From Ochotona curzoniae (taxonomy: Eukaryota > Chordata > Mammalia > Lagomorpha > Ochotonidae), in the NCBI RefSeq assembly GCF_017591425.1, contig NW_024464918.1, forward strand, positions 27,060,001 through 27,124,000: a stretch of 64,000 nucleotides of DNA, given 5' to 3'. Shown piece after piece: positions 1 through 10,777 of the stretch (position 1 is its first letter; every line of letters begins with the position of its first letter). The translations under genes and the position numbers were made by a program. The notes under the pieces are model-generated. The model ran no database searches, was not told the DNA's origin, and saw only the letters and a program-made list of their open reading frames with translations.

Positions 1-19
1 GTCCCCAACTGAGCCTGAT

Positions 20-380
20 CACCCCCACACGGTCACACCCACACACACAGCCACCCACACAGTCACACCCACACGGTCACACCCACCTGCCCATACCCAC
101 CTACACAGTCACACCCGCCCACACAGCCATCAACACAGCCACCCACACGGTCACACCCACACACACCTGCCCACACCCACCTACACAGTCACACCCACCC
201 ACACAGCCATCAGCACACCTACCCACACAGTCACACCCACCCACACGGTCACACCCACACACACCTGCCCACACCCACCCACAGTCACACCCACCCACAC
301 CTGCCCACACCCACCCACACACACCTGCCCACACCCACCTACACAGTCACACCCACCCACACAGCCATCAACACACCCAC
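20..380. repeat. CACACCC-type minisatellite
   Basis: Degenerate tandem array rich in GTCACACCC and CCCACACA blocks. GTCACACCC starts at 62, 76, 108, 150, 188, 230, 248, 284 and 346. A higher-order unit of about 80 bp (42 + 38) is visible between 108 and 188. It fades into CA-rich sequence up to about 470. The minus-strand cysteine/glycine-rich open frame over it is only the translation of the repeat. The left end may continue outside the window. Confidence 0.9.
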
Positions 381-520
381 CTGTTCATATAAACACTACA
401 CACTCACAGACACACCTACTCACACACACATATACTCCTACACTTCATTCACACACACCCTCACACCCTATTACTCTTCCTTCAGTCCACCATCAACCAG
501 CCCATTTATCCATCTATGTG

Positions 521-560
521 TTCGTTCATTCATTCATTCATTCAGCAAATATTGGCTGGA
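521..560 (-). repeat. (ATTC)n with L2/MIR-like end
   Basis: Five ATTC units are followed by 'cagcaaatattggctgga'. This resembles the reverse complement of the common L2 3' terminus (AAATATTTGTTGAATGAATGA). A short simple repeat is certain; the L2 origin is likely but the fragment is small. Confidence 0.55.
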
Positions 561-1712
561 CTAACTTCATCTGATAGTATAAAATCTGAAACATTTCAAA
601 ATGTAAGACTGCCATGATGTCACAAGTGGGAAAATTCCACCCCTGAAACTTCCTGTCATGCAACCTGTGACTCATGCCTGACCCCAATCATTCTGGGTAA
701 CTGTGGCTCCACCCCTTGGAACCACTGGCACTGCCCACTCACCCAGCCTGGCAAGCTGGCCTTGCTCCAGTGGGGACAGCAGGCAGAAGTGACCACAAAT
801 GAACAAACAAAGCAACCCATAAGACAACGCGAGATGGGGAAGAGCAGGATGCAGTCAAGTGAGAGAGGGAACCAGAGAGATGCTCAAAGGGCGTTCCAGT
901 ACAAGGGTGGCCGGCCAGTGCAGCGGAGAACTGGCAGAGACTGGGAGCTGCAGGGACCAACGCCTTAGGGGACGTGAGCAAGCCCAAAGGCAGGCCTGCT
1001 GAGGCTGATGAGAAGGCAAGAAGGTGGGCCAGGCTCCTGGGGGCAGGGTCAAGGGCCCTGGTGGTGGGGAAGGCATCCCAGAGGAGTTCCGGGGGGTGAA
1101 GGGGGTCAGTGGGGACAGTGATTTCCAAGCTCCTGTGGGTTCCAAGATCCTGCAGCTCTTACCCCTCCCCAACAACGCCACAAGGCAGCTAGAGGCCCCC
1201 GGGGATGCTAAGGTTTGCTGGGGGTTTTTCTGTTGGCAAAGCACACTCAGGCGTTGGTGCCTGGCGTTCGCTGGCAAGTACGCTCGGTGGCAGGAAGTGA
1301 CCTCCTCTGGACCCCTGCCCAATGCAGAGCCTGGCAGGATGGGGGGTGAGAGGGTGGCTGGGACCTAGAAGAGCTGCTCTCCCTGCCAGCCTGCAGGGAC
1401 GTCATGACTTCACCAGCTGAGCTCCCAGCTCACCTTCTCTGGTCCCAGCACTCACACTCCCCCGGAAGCCTCTGCCGCGACCTCCACTCAGCCTTCTTGG
1501 CTCCAGGACTGAGCAGGGTCATCCTGGCTTCCACAATAGTTGGTTCAGGCTGGGCCCTGTCCCTACCAATAAGAACCAATCTGTTGGGGGTGGGAGGAGT
1601 GGGGAGTGGGGGGCGGTGGGCTGCCTAAAAAGGCACCCTGCTCTAATCCTACCTAAAGCCAGAACTTCTCCTGCTCCAAAGACCTTGCAATTACAAAAGC
1701 TTACAAATTCCG
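561..1712. other. Unique GC-rich DNA, nothing recognised
   Basis: No repeat family or coding exon recognised. Overlapping open frames on both strands (for example a 155-residue frame on the minus strand at 855-1322) lack low-complexity-free, family-like sequence and look like chance frames in GC-rich DNA. Confidence 0.5.
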
Positions 1713-2043
1713 CTTTTTAGATTTTATTTTTATTTATTTGGAAGAATTACAGATATAGAGGGAAAGAGGGAGAGAGGGAGAGAGAAACAGATCTATTTGT
1801 TGGTCCATTTCCCCAAAAGCCATAGTGTCTGAGGCTGGGCTGGTCTGAAACCAGGAGCCAGCGGCTTCTCTCTGGTCTCCCACATGGACACAGGGGCCTA
1901 AGTGTTTGGGCTGTCCTCTACTGTTTTCCCAAGCACATTAGCAGGTAGCTGGATCAGAAATGGAGGAGCCGGGACTCGAACTGGCGCCCATATGGATGCT
2001 GAAGTTGTCGCTGGCAGCTTTGCTTACTATGCCACAGTGTGGC
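1713..2043 (-). mobile_element. CSINE, old-type head, diverged
   Basis: Reverse-oriented SINE: T-rich tail at the left, GA-rich run, 'ctgctttcccaagcacatt'-like body and a tRNA-like head ending near 2043. The reverse complement carries the B-box-like 'ccagttcgagtcccg'. Diverged, no clear target duplication. Confidence 0.85.
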
Positions 2044-2756
2044 TTTTGACAATTTCCCTTTGATGTTTCAGCCATCTCTATGACCCCGAGGGGCTTGGTA
2101 CTGGGGGGTGCCCATGAGCGGCTCCAGGGGATCTGTCCTTAGCCCCGGTGCTGGCCACGTGCCTCAACAGAGATGGCACGCAGTGTGTGAAGTCGGGGAA
2201 CAATGTGGATCTGCACACGCGTGGCTGCACCTGCCACTGGGACCGTACAGTGCAGCATTCGGGTAGTGCCCATTCGGTGAGTTAGGTGAGGGTGACAGGT
2301 GGAGCCTGGAGCCTTGGAATCAGTTTCCTGGTTGACCGCTTACAGGACTCTCCCCACCTGATCCATCCGTCGACAGGGAGAACAGTCATTGAGCGCCTGC
2401 TGTGTGTCCAACTGGCGGAGGAGGGGGGTCTGTTACACAGAGAACAAACCAGCAGGATCTGATGGGAAACTGAGGAAAGCAAGAGGCACTATGTGGAATG
2501 GGACCAGATCCTCTGCTCTGAGAATCTGGAGGAGAAGGTGGTCCAGGCCACAGCTGAGTGTCCCAGACAGACAGCACATGCAAAGGCCCTGGGGTGGGAC
2601 AGGTTGGTGTGTGTGGCTGGAGTGCTAGGAAGAGGCAGCGCATGGGGCTGGAGAGTAGGTATGGTAGGATTCGGACACGGTTCACAGTATGGCAGGAGGC
2701 TGGGGAGGCAGGAGGTAAGTAGCTGCTTCTAGAAAGAGCAGTCGGGTGGCTGGGGA

Positions 2757-2896
2757 GCTGGCACAGCCAGGGCCTCCAGCACCGACCCACTGCACAGGGG
2801 CTGGCACAGCCGGGGCCTGCAGCACTGACCCATTGCACGGGGGGCGGGGGGGTCGCGGAGCCACGGCACGCTAGTCCCACCAACCCACTGCACGGA
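2757..2896. repeat. 43-bp minisatellite, about 3 units
   Basis: Two clear units start at 2757 and 2800 with 'gctggcacagcc' and end in 'gacccactgcac' or 'gacccattgcac'. A third, decayed unit ends 'aacccactgcacgg' at 2895. Period 43 bp. Confidence 0.85.
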
Positions 2897-3456
2897 GTAG
2901 GGAATCCCTAAGCTTTCGCTGGGCCTCAGAGTCCTGGGAGCACCACCTTGGGGTCTGACGCCCACTGCAGATGCAAGGGGTTCTCCAGGCCTTCCTGGCT
3001 CCCCTTGCTGACTCAGCTCCCTGGCCCTGAAGACAGTCTGCAGCCACCCCTGATTACGGCTGACAGACGCAGGCCCTGGGGGTTTGCACAAAGGCAAGCT
3101 CCCTCCCCGCCAGCACCGGGGACTGTCGTCTCTCTGCTCTTGTCACTGATGTCCCTCCTTCCCCGGCTCCCTGGGGACCCGCTTGGACCCTGCCTGCCTG
3201 CACGCGCCCCGCCTCCCTTCCCCCCGCGGCGCAGGAGATGATGAGAGCCCTGTGCCCGTGCCTGGTGCCTGGCAAGGATGCCTGCTGGGGGCTGAAAGAA
3301 AGGCCCGGGGCTACAGGAAGCAGCGCGCTGCCGCCACCGCCTGTCTGTTCCCATCAGGGGAGCCATCGGCCTCGCTGGCTATTTTATCTGTGTTTATTTG
3401 TCTGTCTGCCTGTGTCTTGCTCTATCTTCTTATGTGTCTGTCTCGTGGCCCCATCA

Positions 3457-3477
3457 GAGGCGCCCTCTGCTGCAGCC
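3457..3477 (-). promoter_or_regulatory. CTCF-like motif
   Basis: The string 'gcgccctctgctgc' matches the reverse complement of the CTCF core (GCGCCCCCTGGTGG) at 11 of 14 positions. It sits in CpG-rich unique DNA. A motif match alone does not show occupancy. Confidence 0.35.
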
Positions 3478-4387
3478 AGGATTTCCTAAGACAGACACCA
3501 GCCCGTAACTCGGCCGGCCCCTACCCGCTGCTGCTGCAGCCCCGGGAGCCCTACAGCCCCTGTGAGAAGCAGCAAAAGCAGTTTCCCCGGCGCGCGGCAC
3601 TCCACAGTTTGCATTCCTCCCTCCCACGCCCGAGTTTAATTATATCCCGCCTGGTTCCTGAGGAGTTGAAGACACTCACCCTCCACTGGTTCTGCGCAGT
3701 GGCGCTGTGGGGCAGCAGGCAAAAGTGAAGTGCAGAGGGGGCTTTGTCAAGGTCAGGGACCAGCACGGATAGGGACGGGGCTGGCCAGGGCAGAGTGGGT
3801 AGGAGTGTAGCCCTGCAGGTGTGGCCAGAGACCTCCCTGTCTGGCAAGCCCAGCACCTGCGCTGCCTCGCGGGGCATGTACCTGCCCTGGCTCAGTGGCC
3901 AGTGCTACGCCTTTCATCCCATGCCAGCTCAGCCCTTCTGCCTTGGAGAATCTCTTTGTAGCGCCAAGTTGGGAAACCCTACAGGAAGTGGAGAGAGAGA
4001 GGAAGGACCTTGAAAGAATCTGAGGTGGGGGTTGGGGCTGCTGTGATGTCCCTAACCTCAAGTATGCATACTCACGCTCAGTGGGGAGCTAGAGCCTCGG
4101 TAGCCGCCCCCCCATCCCCGGCAGTGGTCTGCAGGGGGGCCAAGGGGCCGGTCCAGCTAGCGCAGGTGACAAGACTGGAGCCGAGCTGCTGCTGCGGCTG
4201 CAACAAAGGCGGACGCGAGGAGGCCGTGAGGCTTGGCAGGCGCTCCCCCAGCTGCTCTGGGCTTGAAGCGGAGCCACTTTGCTGGCTCCAGCACAGTGCG
4301 AACAGGTGGCAGCAAGATTGGCACAGCCAGGAAAATCCATCTTGTAGAGGCCAGCGTGCGGCAGCCCGGGAGAGGAGCAGCCAGACG

Positions 4388-4438
4388 AGGGGGAGGGGCC
4401 CGGGGGAGGGGAGGGGCCCCCCCCCCCCCCCCCCCCCC
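4388..4438. repeat. G-run cluster followed by C22
   Basis: Six G runs of four or five on the plus strand (4389-4416) are followed directly by 22 consecutive Cs (4417-4438). The plus strand fits a G-quadruplex pattern and the minus strand is poly-G. The run length is prone to sequencing and assembly error. Confidence 0.85.
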
Positions 4439-5048
4439 GCACGCGTCCCTGGTGCCCACGCAGCCACCTCTGCACAGCCAAGCCAAGGCATTCAAGAGCC
4501 CTCAGGCATCACTGGCTGGCCAGGGCAACTGCTTTCTTGTTCACCTGCCTCTCATACCTGCCAGCCAGCTCCCCTCTCCAGCAGCTGCCAACTGGGCTGT
4601 CTGGCACCGAGTTCTCCCAAGCACGTGGGGAGCAAAGCGGCACCTGTGTTCCCAGGTGGGCTCCCAGCTCCAGGAGTAGCAGGCTGCGAGGTTGTTACCT
4701 GGCAGCCCTGTCGTGATGGGAGCCAGCGACACCTGTGGAGGCTCCTGGCAGCTCAGCCCGCCGCTTGCTCAGCAAGGCTGTGGGGCACAGCCATTGCAAG
4801 GCTGTACGTGGTGCTCCCTGGATGCTCAAGTTCAAACACACCCAGTGGTGCTCACATTCGCGCGGTCTCCATGTGGCTCGGGTCTGTGAAGGGTCCACCC
4901 TGGACTAGGCCCAGTTTCAGGTGAAGAGGACGTAACGGGTAAGGGACAGGCAGGGTCTAGACTTTGAGTGCCTATGGGACAGAGGAGCAAGTGAAACTCA
5001 TGAACGAGGCCATTCGAGAGTGACAGGAATATATAGAAATAAAATGAT

Positions 5049-5378
5049 GGGCCTAGTGCAATGGCTCAATTGGCTAATCCTCCCCTTTGCAAATGCTGGG
5101 ATTTTATATGGTCACAGTCCACATCCCGATTGTTCCATTCCTCATCCTGTTGCCTGTTTATGGCCTGGGGAAGCAGTAGAAGATGGCCCAAATCCTTGGT
5201 ACTCTGTACCCACGAGGGAGACCCAGAGGAAGCTCCTGGCTTCTGGCTTCAGATCAGCTCAGATCCGGCCATTGCAGCCACTTGGGGAGTAAATCAGTGG
5301 ATGGAGGAGCTTTCTCTCTGTATCTTCTTTTCTCTACAAATCTGCCTTTCCAATACAAACAAGTACATCTGTTAAAAA
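5049..5378 (+). mobile_element. CSINE with imperfect target duplication
   Basis: Full-length SINE starting 'gggcctagtgcaatggctca' and ending in a degraded AATAAA-like tail. Flanks 'gaaataaaatgat' (5036-5048) and 'gaaacaaaatggt' (5379-5391) look like a 13-bp duplication with two mismatches. Confidence 0.9.
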
Positions 5379-5391
5379 GAAACAAAATGGT

Positions 5392-5800
5392 GTCAAAAGG
5401 AACTAGAGAGTGGATGTCTTAGATGGAGTGTCAAGGAGGGCTTCTCCGAGGAGGTGGCGTTTGGGCTATGACCTGAATGAGCATTTGAGCCTAGACAGGG
5501 AAGTGTTCCAGGTAGGAAAAAGACAGGTGTGGCAGAAATGTGTGAGGAACAAGAGTTAAGTGCAGTGACGTCTGGGCAGGTAGGTCCCGCGTCACGCAGT
5601 GCCTGAAGGCCAGGGAAGGAAGGGGACCAGTTTTTATCCTAAAGGAGATGAAAAGGTACTGTTGGGGAGACTAACCCGATGGCCGTGGGCAAGACGGACT
5701 AGACCAGAGTGGGTGGGAGAGCAGGCAGGCAGGCAGGGGTGGCAGGGTCTCCCTACTGGAGTGCAGGGAGGTGGCAGGGAGGGACAGCCACCTGTATGAT
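5392..5800 (+). repeat. Ancient interspersed repeat (family uncertain)
   Basis: Phrases such as 'gaggaggtggcgtttgggct', 'gacctgaatgagcat', 'gtgttccaggtagg' and 'ctgaaggccagggaagga' match a widespread old mammalian repeat that I remember from many loci ('gaggaggtgacatttgagct...'). I cannot assign its family name with certainty. Confidence 0.5.
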
Positions 5801-6594
5801 TTGGAGACCCAATTTGGAGTTGGCTGCAGGGACAAAAAAAAATTAAAAGTGAATTAAGACGGTGGGCCTGAGGAGGGACTGGAGGGGCCTGGGTGCTCCT
5901 AGGACCATAGTGAAGGTGGAGTCAGGCAGCTTGCTCTGTTTTTTCTCGTGTCAGCCCCAAGGGGCTCCCCATACCTCCTGTGCCCTGAATTCCTGGGCCC
6001 CAAGGAGCTCCCCAAACCCACCCCCATGCCCCGAGTTCCTGGGCTCCACTTGAGGCTAAGTTACATCCCCTCCCCCGGGCCCTGCTGTCCTCTGCGTTCT
6101 GAGCCGAGTTCCTCCTTGAAGATGGACAGCGCTTTAGCAACCCCATATGCTCAGCTTTCTTTGATTATTTTAATTTCTGAATCCTTGGGCAGGGTCCAGC
6201 GCCGGCTTCTGCTGCCATCCTGGTGCCAGCAAACACACTGCGCTCCCTCCCTCCTCCTCGCCCCCTCCTTTATCCAAACCACGTACTCCCTCCTACCCCG
6301 CAGGGGAGGTGCGACTCAGGGACAGGTGTGCAGCCGGCCAGTGCGTGCGTGCCACGGGCTCCAGGGACGACGAGGCAGCTCTGCTTGGTGGGCACCAGGG
6401 AAATCCAGAGTCTCATCTTGGGTTTGCATGGGGTGTGTCCTGGATGAACGGTAGCAGGCTGCCCTGCAACAAAGGCTCCTCCTCCTCTCCCACCCAGGCC
6501 AGAGGGCACCCCCATGCCCTTCCTGAGTCCTGGTCCACCCACCAAACCAGGGCTTCCTCCACAAGCCAAGTCTGGCGCTCTCTCTCTCTCTCTC
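5801..6594. other. Unique DNA with a short CT repeat
   Basis: No repeat family recognised beyond the tandem duplication at 5955-6043 and a (TC)n run at 6579-6594. No credible exon. Confidence 0.45.
5955..6043. repeat. Two-unit tandem duplication (43-46 bp)
   Basis: Two adjacent units begin 'ccccaagg' and end 'ttcctggg' (5955-5997 and 5998-6043). Confidence 0.8.
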
Positions 6595-6892
6595 CCAGAT
6601 GTCTTGCTTTGCTCTTCCCTCTGTCTGGAAAAGCTCTCTTAGCAAACTCACTCTTTCTTACCCCAATGTCACCGCTGCTGCAAAGTCTTTCCCGAATCCC
6701 CAGTGCTCAGGCCTTCTGTGCAGCTCCTGGCACTGCCTGGAAGAGCAGCACTGCCCGGAAGAGCGGCTGGCCCAACAGCAGAAACCTCACACATTTGATT
6801 CATGGCTGGACTCCTGGTGACTGGAGAAGCTCCTGGTGTGGAGTAAACCACCCTTGCTGAATGAATGAATGAATGAATGAATGAATGAATTC
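6595..6892 (+). mobile_element. L2 3' end with (GAAT)n terminus
   Basis: The text 'gctcttccctctgtctggaa' is the typical L2 3' region. The element ends at 'cttgctgaatgaatgaatg', where the L2 terminal GAATGA motif has expanded into seven to eight GAAT units. Confidence 0.75.
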
Positions 6893-7699
6893 AGGCTTTG
6901 CTGCATTTTTTGTTGCTCTCCTCTTCCTTCCAATCCCCCTGCATGAAAGGCGGGTGAGGCATTCTGAGACACGAGGAGTTATACCGAGTGTGATTATCAA
7001 GGGCCATGTGTGTCCTGGGCACACCCCCTCACTCAGCATGTAGCTCTACAAGGAAAAAGAACCTTGGGAGAGTAACTGGCACCTGCCCATGATCAGAGCT
7101 CACCCATGGCCAAGTTCCATTCGGAGTCCTACTGGAGCCTGGGCTGCGTGGCTCTGTAGAGACGGTTCGAGAGTAAGTGAAAGTAAGTTAAAGTGTAAGT
7201 GTAGTTAGTACCACATGCTGTTGACCCTGGGTCAGGGCCTCTGGGGGTGCTCAGAAGCTGGTGAGGATTTCACAGCCTGCCAGGGGCCCCTTGGCATGGC
7301 TGCTGTTGCCTGTGCCCGGCGCGGAGCACGGATGGCGCCTGTGTGCCCCACACCGCAGCCCGAGGGCTGCTTCTCCGGCTGCAGTTCTTGTCTCTGCAGA
7401 TGTCCTTGTTTTTTCTTTGTGTAAAAGAAAGGCGACCGGTGCCTTGGTGTGGAGTTTCCTGCCATGTGTAATCACAGGGTCTTGGAACCCAGCCTCTACT
7501 GGCTGGCAGGACAAGGAATGGCGAGAGGCTGGCTTTCTTTGGAGTGGGGCTTCTGTGCGTCCCACCTGGGGCACTGCTCATCAGCTCAATGAGATGCCTC
7601 CTCTTTCACAGCCCTGCCAGGCTCTCAGCGCCAGAGCCACATGTGTGACATGCGTGTCCTCTAGGTCACTGGGGCCACACATGTGATATATTCTCCTAA
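6893..7699. other. Unique DNA, GTAAGT cluster
   Basis: No repeat family recognised. At 7171-7200 three GTAAGT strings occur at spacings of 10 and 12 bp. This is a short degenerate tandem rather than evidence for splicing. No supported exon. Confidence 0.4.
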
Positions 7700-7815
7700 C
7701 ACATCCCCTCTTGTACCTGCTCAGCTAACGGCTCCCTGAAGGCAGGGGCCTTGTCTGCTGCCCTAAGATGGCAGCCTGCACACAATAGGTCAACGATGCT
7801 TGTGCCCTCAATATG
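7700..7815 (+). mobile_element. L2 3' fragment
   Basis: 'gctccctgaaggcaggggcc', 'ttgtctg' and 'cacacaataggtcaacgatg' correspond to the L2 terminal block (gctccatgagggcagggac ... cacatagtaggtgctcaat). Confidence 0.65.
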
Positions 7816-8046
7816 CCCCGGATCCCCACCCCCATGGCCTGTGGTGAGGGGGCAGAGTCCCATACTGAGAGACAGAGGCTGGATATCTGGCCACAGCTCC
7901 TGACTCCACTTTCCTGATAACGCAGAGCTTGGGAGGTCATGGGGATAGCTGAAATGCTTGGTATCTGACGCTACCACATGAGAAACCTGGACTGAGTTTT
8001 TAACTGCCAGCTTCAACCCCAGCCATGATGGGCGATTGCAGAGTGT

Positions 8047-8096
8047 ATAATTGTTGCCTATTTCTCTCTGCCTCTCTAATTAATAAATACAATTTT
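8047..8096 (+). mobile_element. CSINE tail fragment
   Basis: Only the CT-rich region and A-rich tail of an older SINE remain ('tctctctgcctctctaatta' followed by 'ataaata'). The next SINE inserted directly behind this tail. Confidence 0.5.
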
Positions 8097-8110
8097 AAAT
8101 ATAAAAGGAA

Positions 8111-8419
8111 TGGGGCTAGCACCATGGCACCTGTAACACAATGACTTTGGTTCGAGGCCCAGCTGCTCCACTTCTGAGCCAGCTCCCTGCTAATGCACCT
8201 GGGGAAGCAATGGAAGATGACGTAAGTGCTCAGGCCGCTGCACTCCTGCGGAAGACTGCCAGAAGCTGCTCCTGGCTCCTGCCTTCGAAGGGGCCCAACT
8301 CTGACCGTTATGGCCCTTTGGGGAGTGAACCAGAGGATAGAAGATTTTTCTCTCTGTTTCTCTTTCTCTTTGTAATTCTGCCTTTGAAATAAAAATAAAT
8401 AAACCTTTAAAAAAAAAAG
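8111..8419 (+). mobile_element. CSINE with perfect 14-bp target duplication
   Basis: Starts 'tggggctagcaccatggcac' (old-type head) and ends in an A tail. Flanked by identical 'aaatataaaaggaa' at 8097-8110 and 8420-8433. The target was the A-rich end of an older SINE. Confidence 0.92.
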
Positions 8420-8433
8420 AAATATAAAAGGAA

Positions 8434-9943
8434 GCTTTTTTATCACTGCCACAAATGGAAAGCCAATATCACTTGCCATAAATAGAAGACAACTGTTAAA
8501 ATAAATGCCACAAAAACAAAACAACGTGACGGAATTGGAGCAGGAGCCTGTTGCAGAAGGAGGGAGGCCGAGGCCCCTTCCCTTTCTCTGTGCAACTCGG
8601 CGGCGCGCGAAGGCTGGAGCAAGCCAGGCTCGCCTCGGGCTCAGACCTGATTCTCCACGGAAGGTTCTGGAGAGAAGTGAGCAGGGTGTACATGCGAGGC
8701 AGTGTGACTGCCTTTCCTTGCTCAGCTCCTTGAACTCTGTTCCGTTGGGCTGAGGTGCAGCCGCCATCCCCATGTGGCAGGTGGGGCTCCTGAGGCTCAA
8801 GCTCCCACTGCAGGGCCTTTCATCGTCTCACACCCAGCCGCCTCCCTCCGTTATCTTTCCTCTGTTCCTGAGCCCCGCACAGCGCTGGCTTACTTGAATC
8901 TGTACCTCCCTACAGGAGCCTGGTGCGGCTGTGCCCACACAAGCATCTTCCCTAGGCCCGCTGCTTGGCCATCTCAGCACAGCACTGTCCTGCATCCTGA
9001 AGGGGGATTGCCAACTTTTTTTTTCTTGCAAGGACATAGTTTGGGGGTTGTGACATCACCCTGGCCGTGGCTGGGCCCCCCATGGCCAAGAGGCATCCTT
9101 GGTCTTGGAAGATTATGTCGCCTCAGCGGTCATTTGATGGCACACATGGCGGTCCTGCTTCCCCCAGCTTGGAGTAAATCATTCACGGTGGGGGACGGGT
9201 GTGTGGAGGGGGGAGGCTGCCCAGCAACTGTGTCCATTGCTACACTCCACGCCCTTGGCCGTGGCTGTTCACCTCCCCTGTGGGCAGAGGTCAAAGTGGG
9301 ATCCCCGACAGCAAGGAGGTAGGAAGGCTCAACTTCGACCCCTGGTCTGTGTGAGGCCTTTGTCTCACTCTGTGTTTTATTGTCAATGGTTTCCCATTGT
9401 ACCACGAGATAGCCCCCTGGCCTCTCCTCCCCAACCACAGGTCCGTGACCTCCTGGGCCCACTTGTGCTTGGGGTCCCCCGCCCCTGAAAACTGCTCCGA
9501 ATGGCTCTGAAACCATAAAACAGCGGAGGAAAAATGACAGCGGGAGAGGAAACGAGCCACGGAGGAAATTAACTCGTACCCAGAGACTTGCCGCGTTCTG
9601 CTGACGGAGAGGCCGGCTGCCTCATAAAGCCCAAACACTTCAACTCTGTTCTTTACAATAATCATCGCACTGCTGGGTCCTCACAGGGCACGGAGCGTGC
9701 GGTCCCCGGGGAGAGGGGCTGGAGGCCAGGAGTGGCTGAGGGACTCGGGTGTCCTCAGAGCTGACCAGAGCCAGGGATTGTGCCAGCTGGCGGGGGACCA
9801 GCTGCTCCAACCGTTCCATCTGACAGATGAGGGAGTCGGTCATGAGTGAGCCTGGACTGGCTCAGGTCCCCTCCCCATGGGCTGCGATGGCCACTGCTGC
9901 CCATTCGTAGCCTGTGTCATGTGTATTTCCTGAAGACAGAGCT
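8434..9943. other. Mostly unique DNA
   Basis: No transposon recognised. Open frames on both strands overlap heavily and show no family. The last part (9500-9665) is listed separately as a possible conserved element. Confidence 0.4.
9500..9668. promoter_or_regulatory. Candidate conserved non-coding element
   Basis: An A-rich segment within GC-rich DNA with 'aaaccataaaacag', 'ggaaattaactcg' and 'cctcataaagccc' and several CpGs. It looks like typical non-repeat enhancer sequence. This is inferred from composition only. Confidence 0.25.
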
Positions 9944-10362
9944 GGGGCTGGTGCTGTACCGTAGGTAAAACTGCTCCCTGCGGTGCCAGCATCCCATACG
10001 GATGCTGGTTCAAGTCCTGGCTGCTCCATTTTTGATCTAGCTCCTTGGTAAGCCTGGGAAAGCAGCGGAGGATAAATCAAGGTGCACTGGTGTGAGTTCC
10101 AGCTGCTCCATTTCCAATCCAACTCCCTGCTCATGTGCTTGGGAATGTAGTAGAAGCCGGCAGAAATGCTTGGGTCCCCACTACTTATAGTGGGAGCTGG
10201 ATGGAATTCCAGGCTCGCAGGGTGGCGGGCGGGGAGGCAGGTCCCAAAGAAGCTCCTGGCTCCTAGGTCTGGATCAGCTCAGCTCCAGTTCTCTCTGTCA
10301 TTTAGGGAATAAACCAGTGGATGAAGATCTTGCTCTCTCCCTCTCTGTAATGCTACTGAAGT
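9944..10362 (+). mobile_element. CSINE with internal duplication
   Basis: Head 'ggggctggtgctgtaccgta' and exact B box GGTTCAAGTCC (10009-10019). The middle segment ('agctgctccatttccaatcc') occurs twice, which makes the copy about 100 bp longer than its relatives. It is either a duplication or one SINE inside another. Confidence 0.8.
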
Positions 10363-10777
10363 TACAGTCTGCGTGCCTCCAACGGAATCAGGTTAGACTG
10401 ACGCCCCTCCCCTAAGGAGGAGCCAGGTCCTGGGAAACTGGGCCCCTTGAAAAGGAAACCAAAATCCAAGAAGTTAACCTGTAACTATAACGATAGAGTT
10501 GCTCATCTTGGCTCTAATGTGTTTAAACTGTAACTTTGTATCCTTGCTTGCTTATTTGCCACCATCCAGGCCACCAGGATGTGGGGTGTCTTTTGTTTGT
10601 TTTGCTTTTTTTTTTTTTGCTTAAAAGCTCACTGCCCTCACAGCTCTGGGCTGTCTCCCTCAGACCTGTTCCAAGTGGGGGCATTCGCCAGCTGGCTCCC
10701 CCAGTTCAAATTGGCTTTGATGTTTTTTTTTAATATGGTGTACCCCATAACACTACTTTTTTGTTGTTGTTTGGTTT
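10363..10777 (+). mobile_element. Possible degenerate solo LTR
   Basis: The order 'gcttaaaagctcactgccct' (TATA-like and R-like), CTC-rich leader-like text and 'ccagctggctcccccagttc' recalls old gammaretrovirus-type LTRs. No intact polyadenylation signal, no paired LTR and no viral gene are present. Weak call; a unique AT-rich segment is the alternative. Confidence 0.25.

Larger units (their letters stand above)
2044..5035. other. Long mostly unique GC-rich stretch
   Basis: About 3 kb without interspersed repeats that I recognise, apart from the 43-bp minisatellite, the CTCF-like motif and the G/C tract listed separately. CpG is relatively frequent at 3,240-3,620 and 4,090-4,460. The largest open frame (304 residues, plus strand, 4,010-4,924) runs through the poly-C tract and has no recognisable domain, so I do not call it a gene. 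Confidence 0.5.

Noticed and set aside
101..334. Cysteine/glycine/valine-rich small protein on the minus strand
   Set aside because: Direct translation of the minisatellite; keratin-associated resemblance is due to composition.
20..380. CRISPR-like regular repeats
   Set aside because: There are no unique spacers of constant length; it is a degenerate CACACCC minisatellite in a mammalian genome.
4090..4460. CpG-island promoter
   Set aside because: CpG is locally frequent but there is no initiator, no downstream exon and the patch is short.
4010..4924. 304-codon open frame on the plus strand
   Set aside because: It runs through the C22 tract as poly-proline, overlaps long frames on the other strand and has no recognisable domain. 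GC-rich chance frame.
7171..7200. Cluster of splice donors (three GTAAGT)
   Set aside because: Regular 10-12 bp spacing points to a short degenerate tandem repeat, and no exon adjoins it.
8000..8800. 266-codon open frame on the minus strand
   Set aside because: Most of it is the antisense translation of the SINE at 8,111-8,419 and its flanks.
9944..10362. tRNA gene
   Set aside because: The A/B-box-like sequence belongs to a SINE head; no cloverleaf with matched acceptor and anticodon stems is seen.
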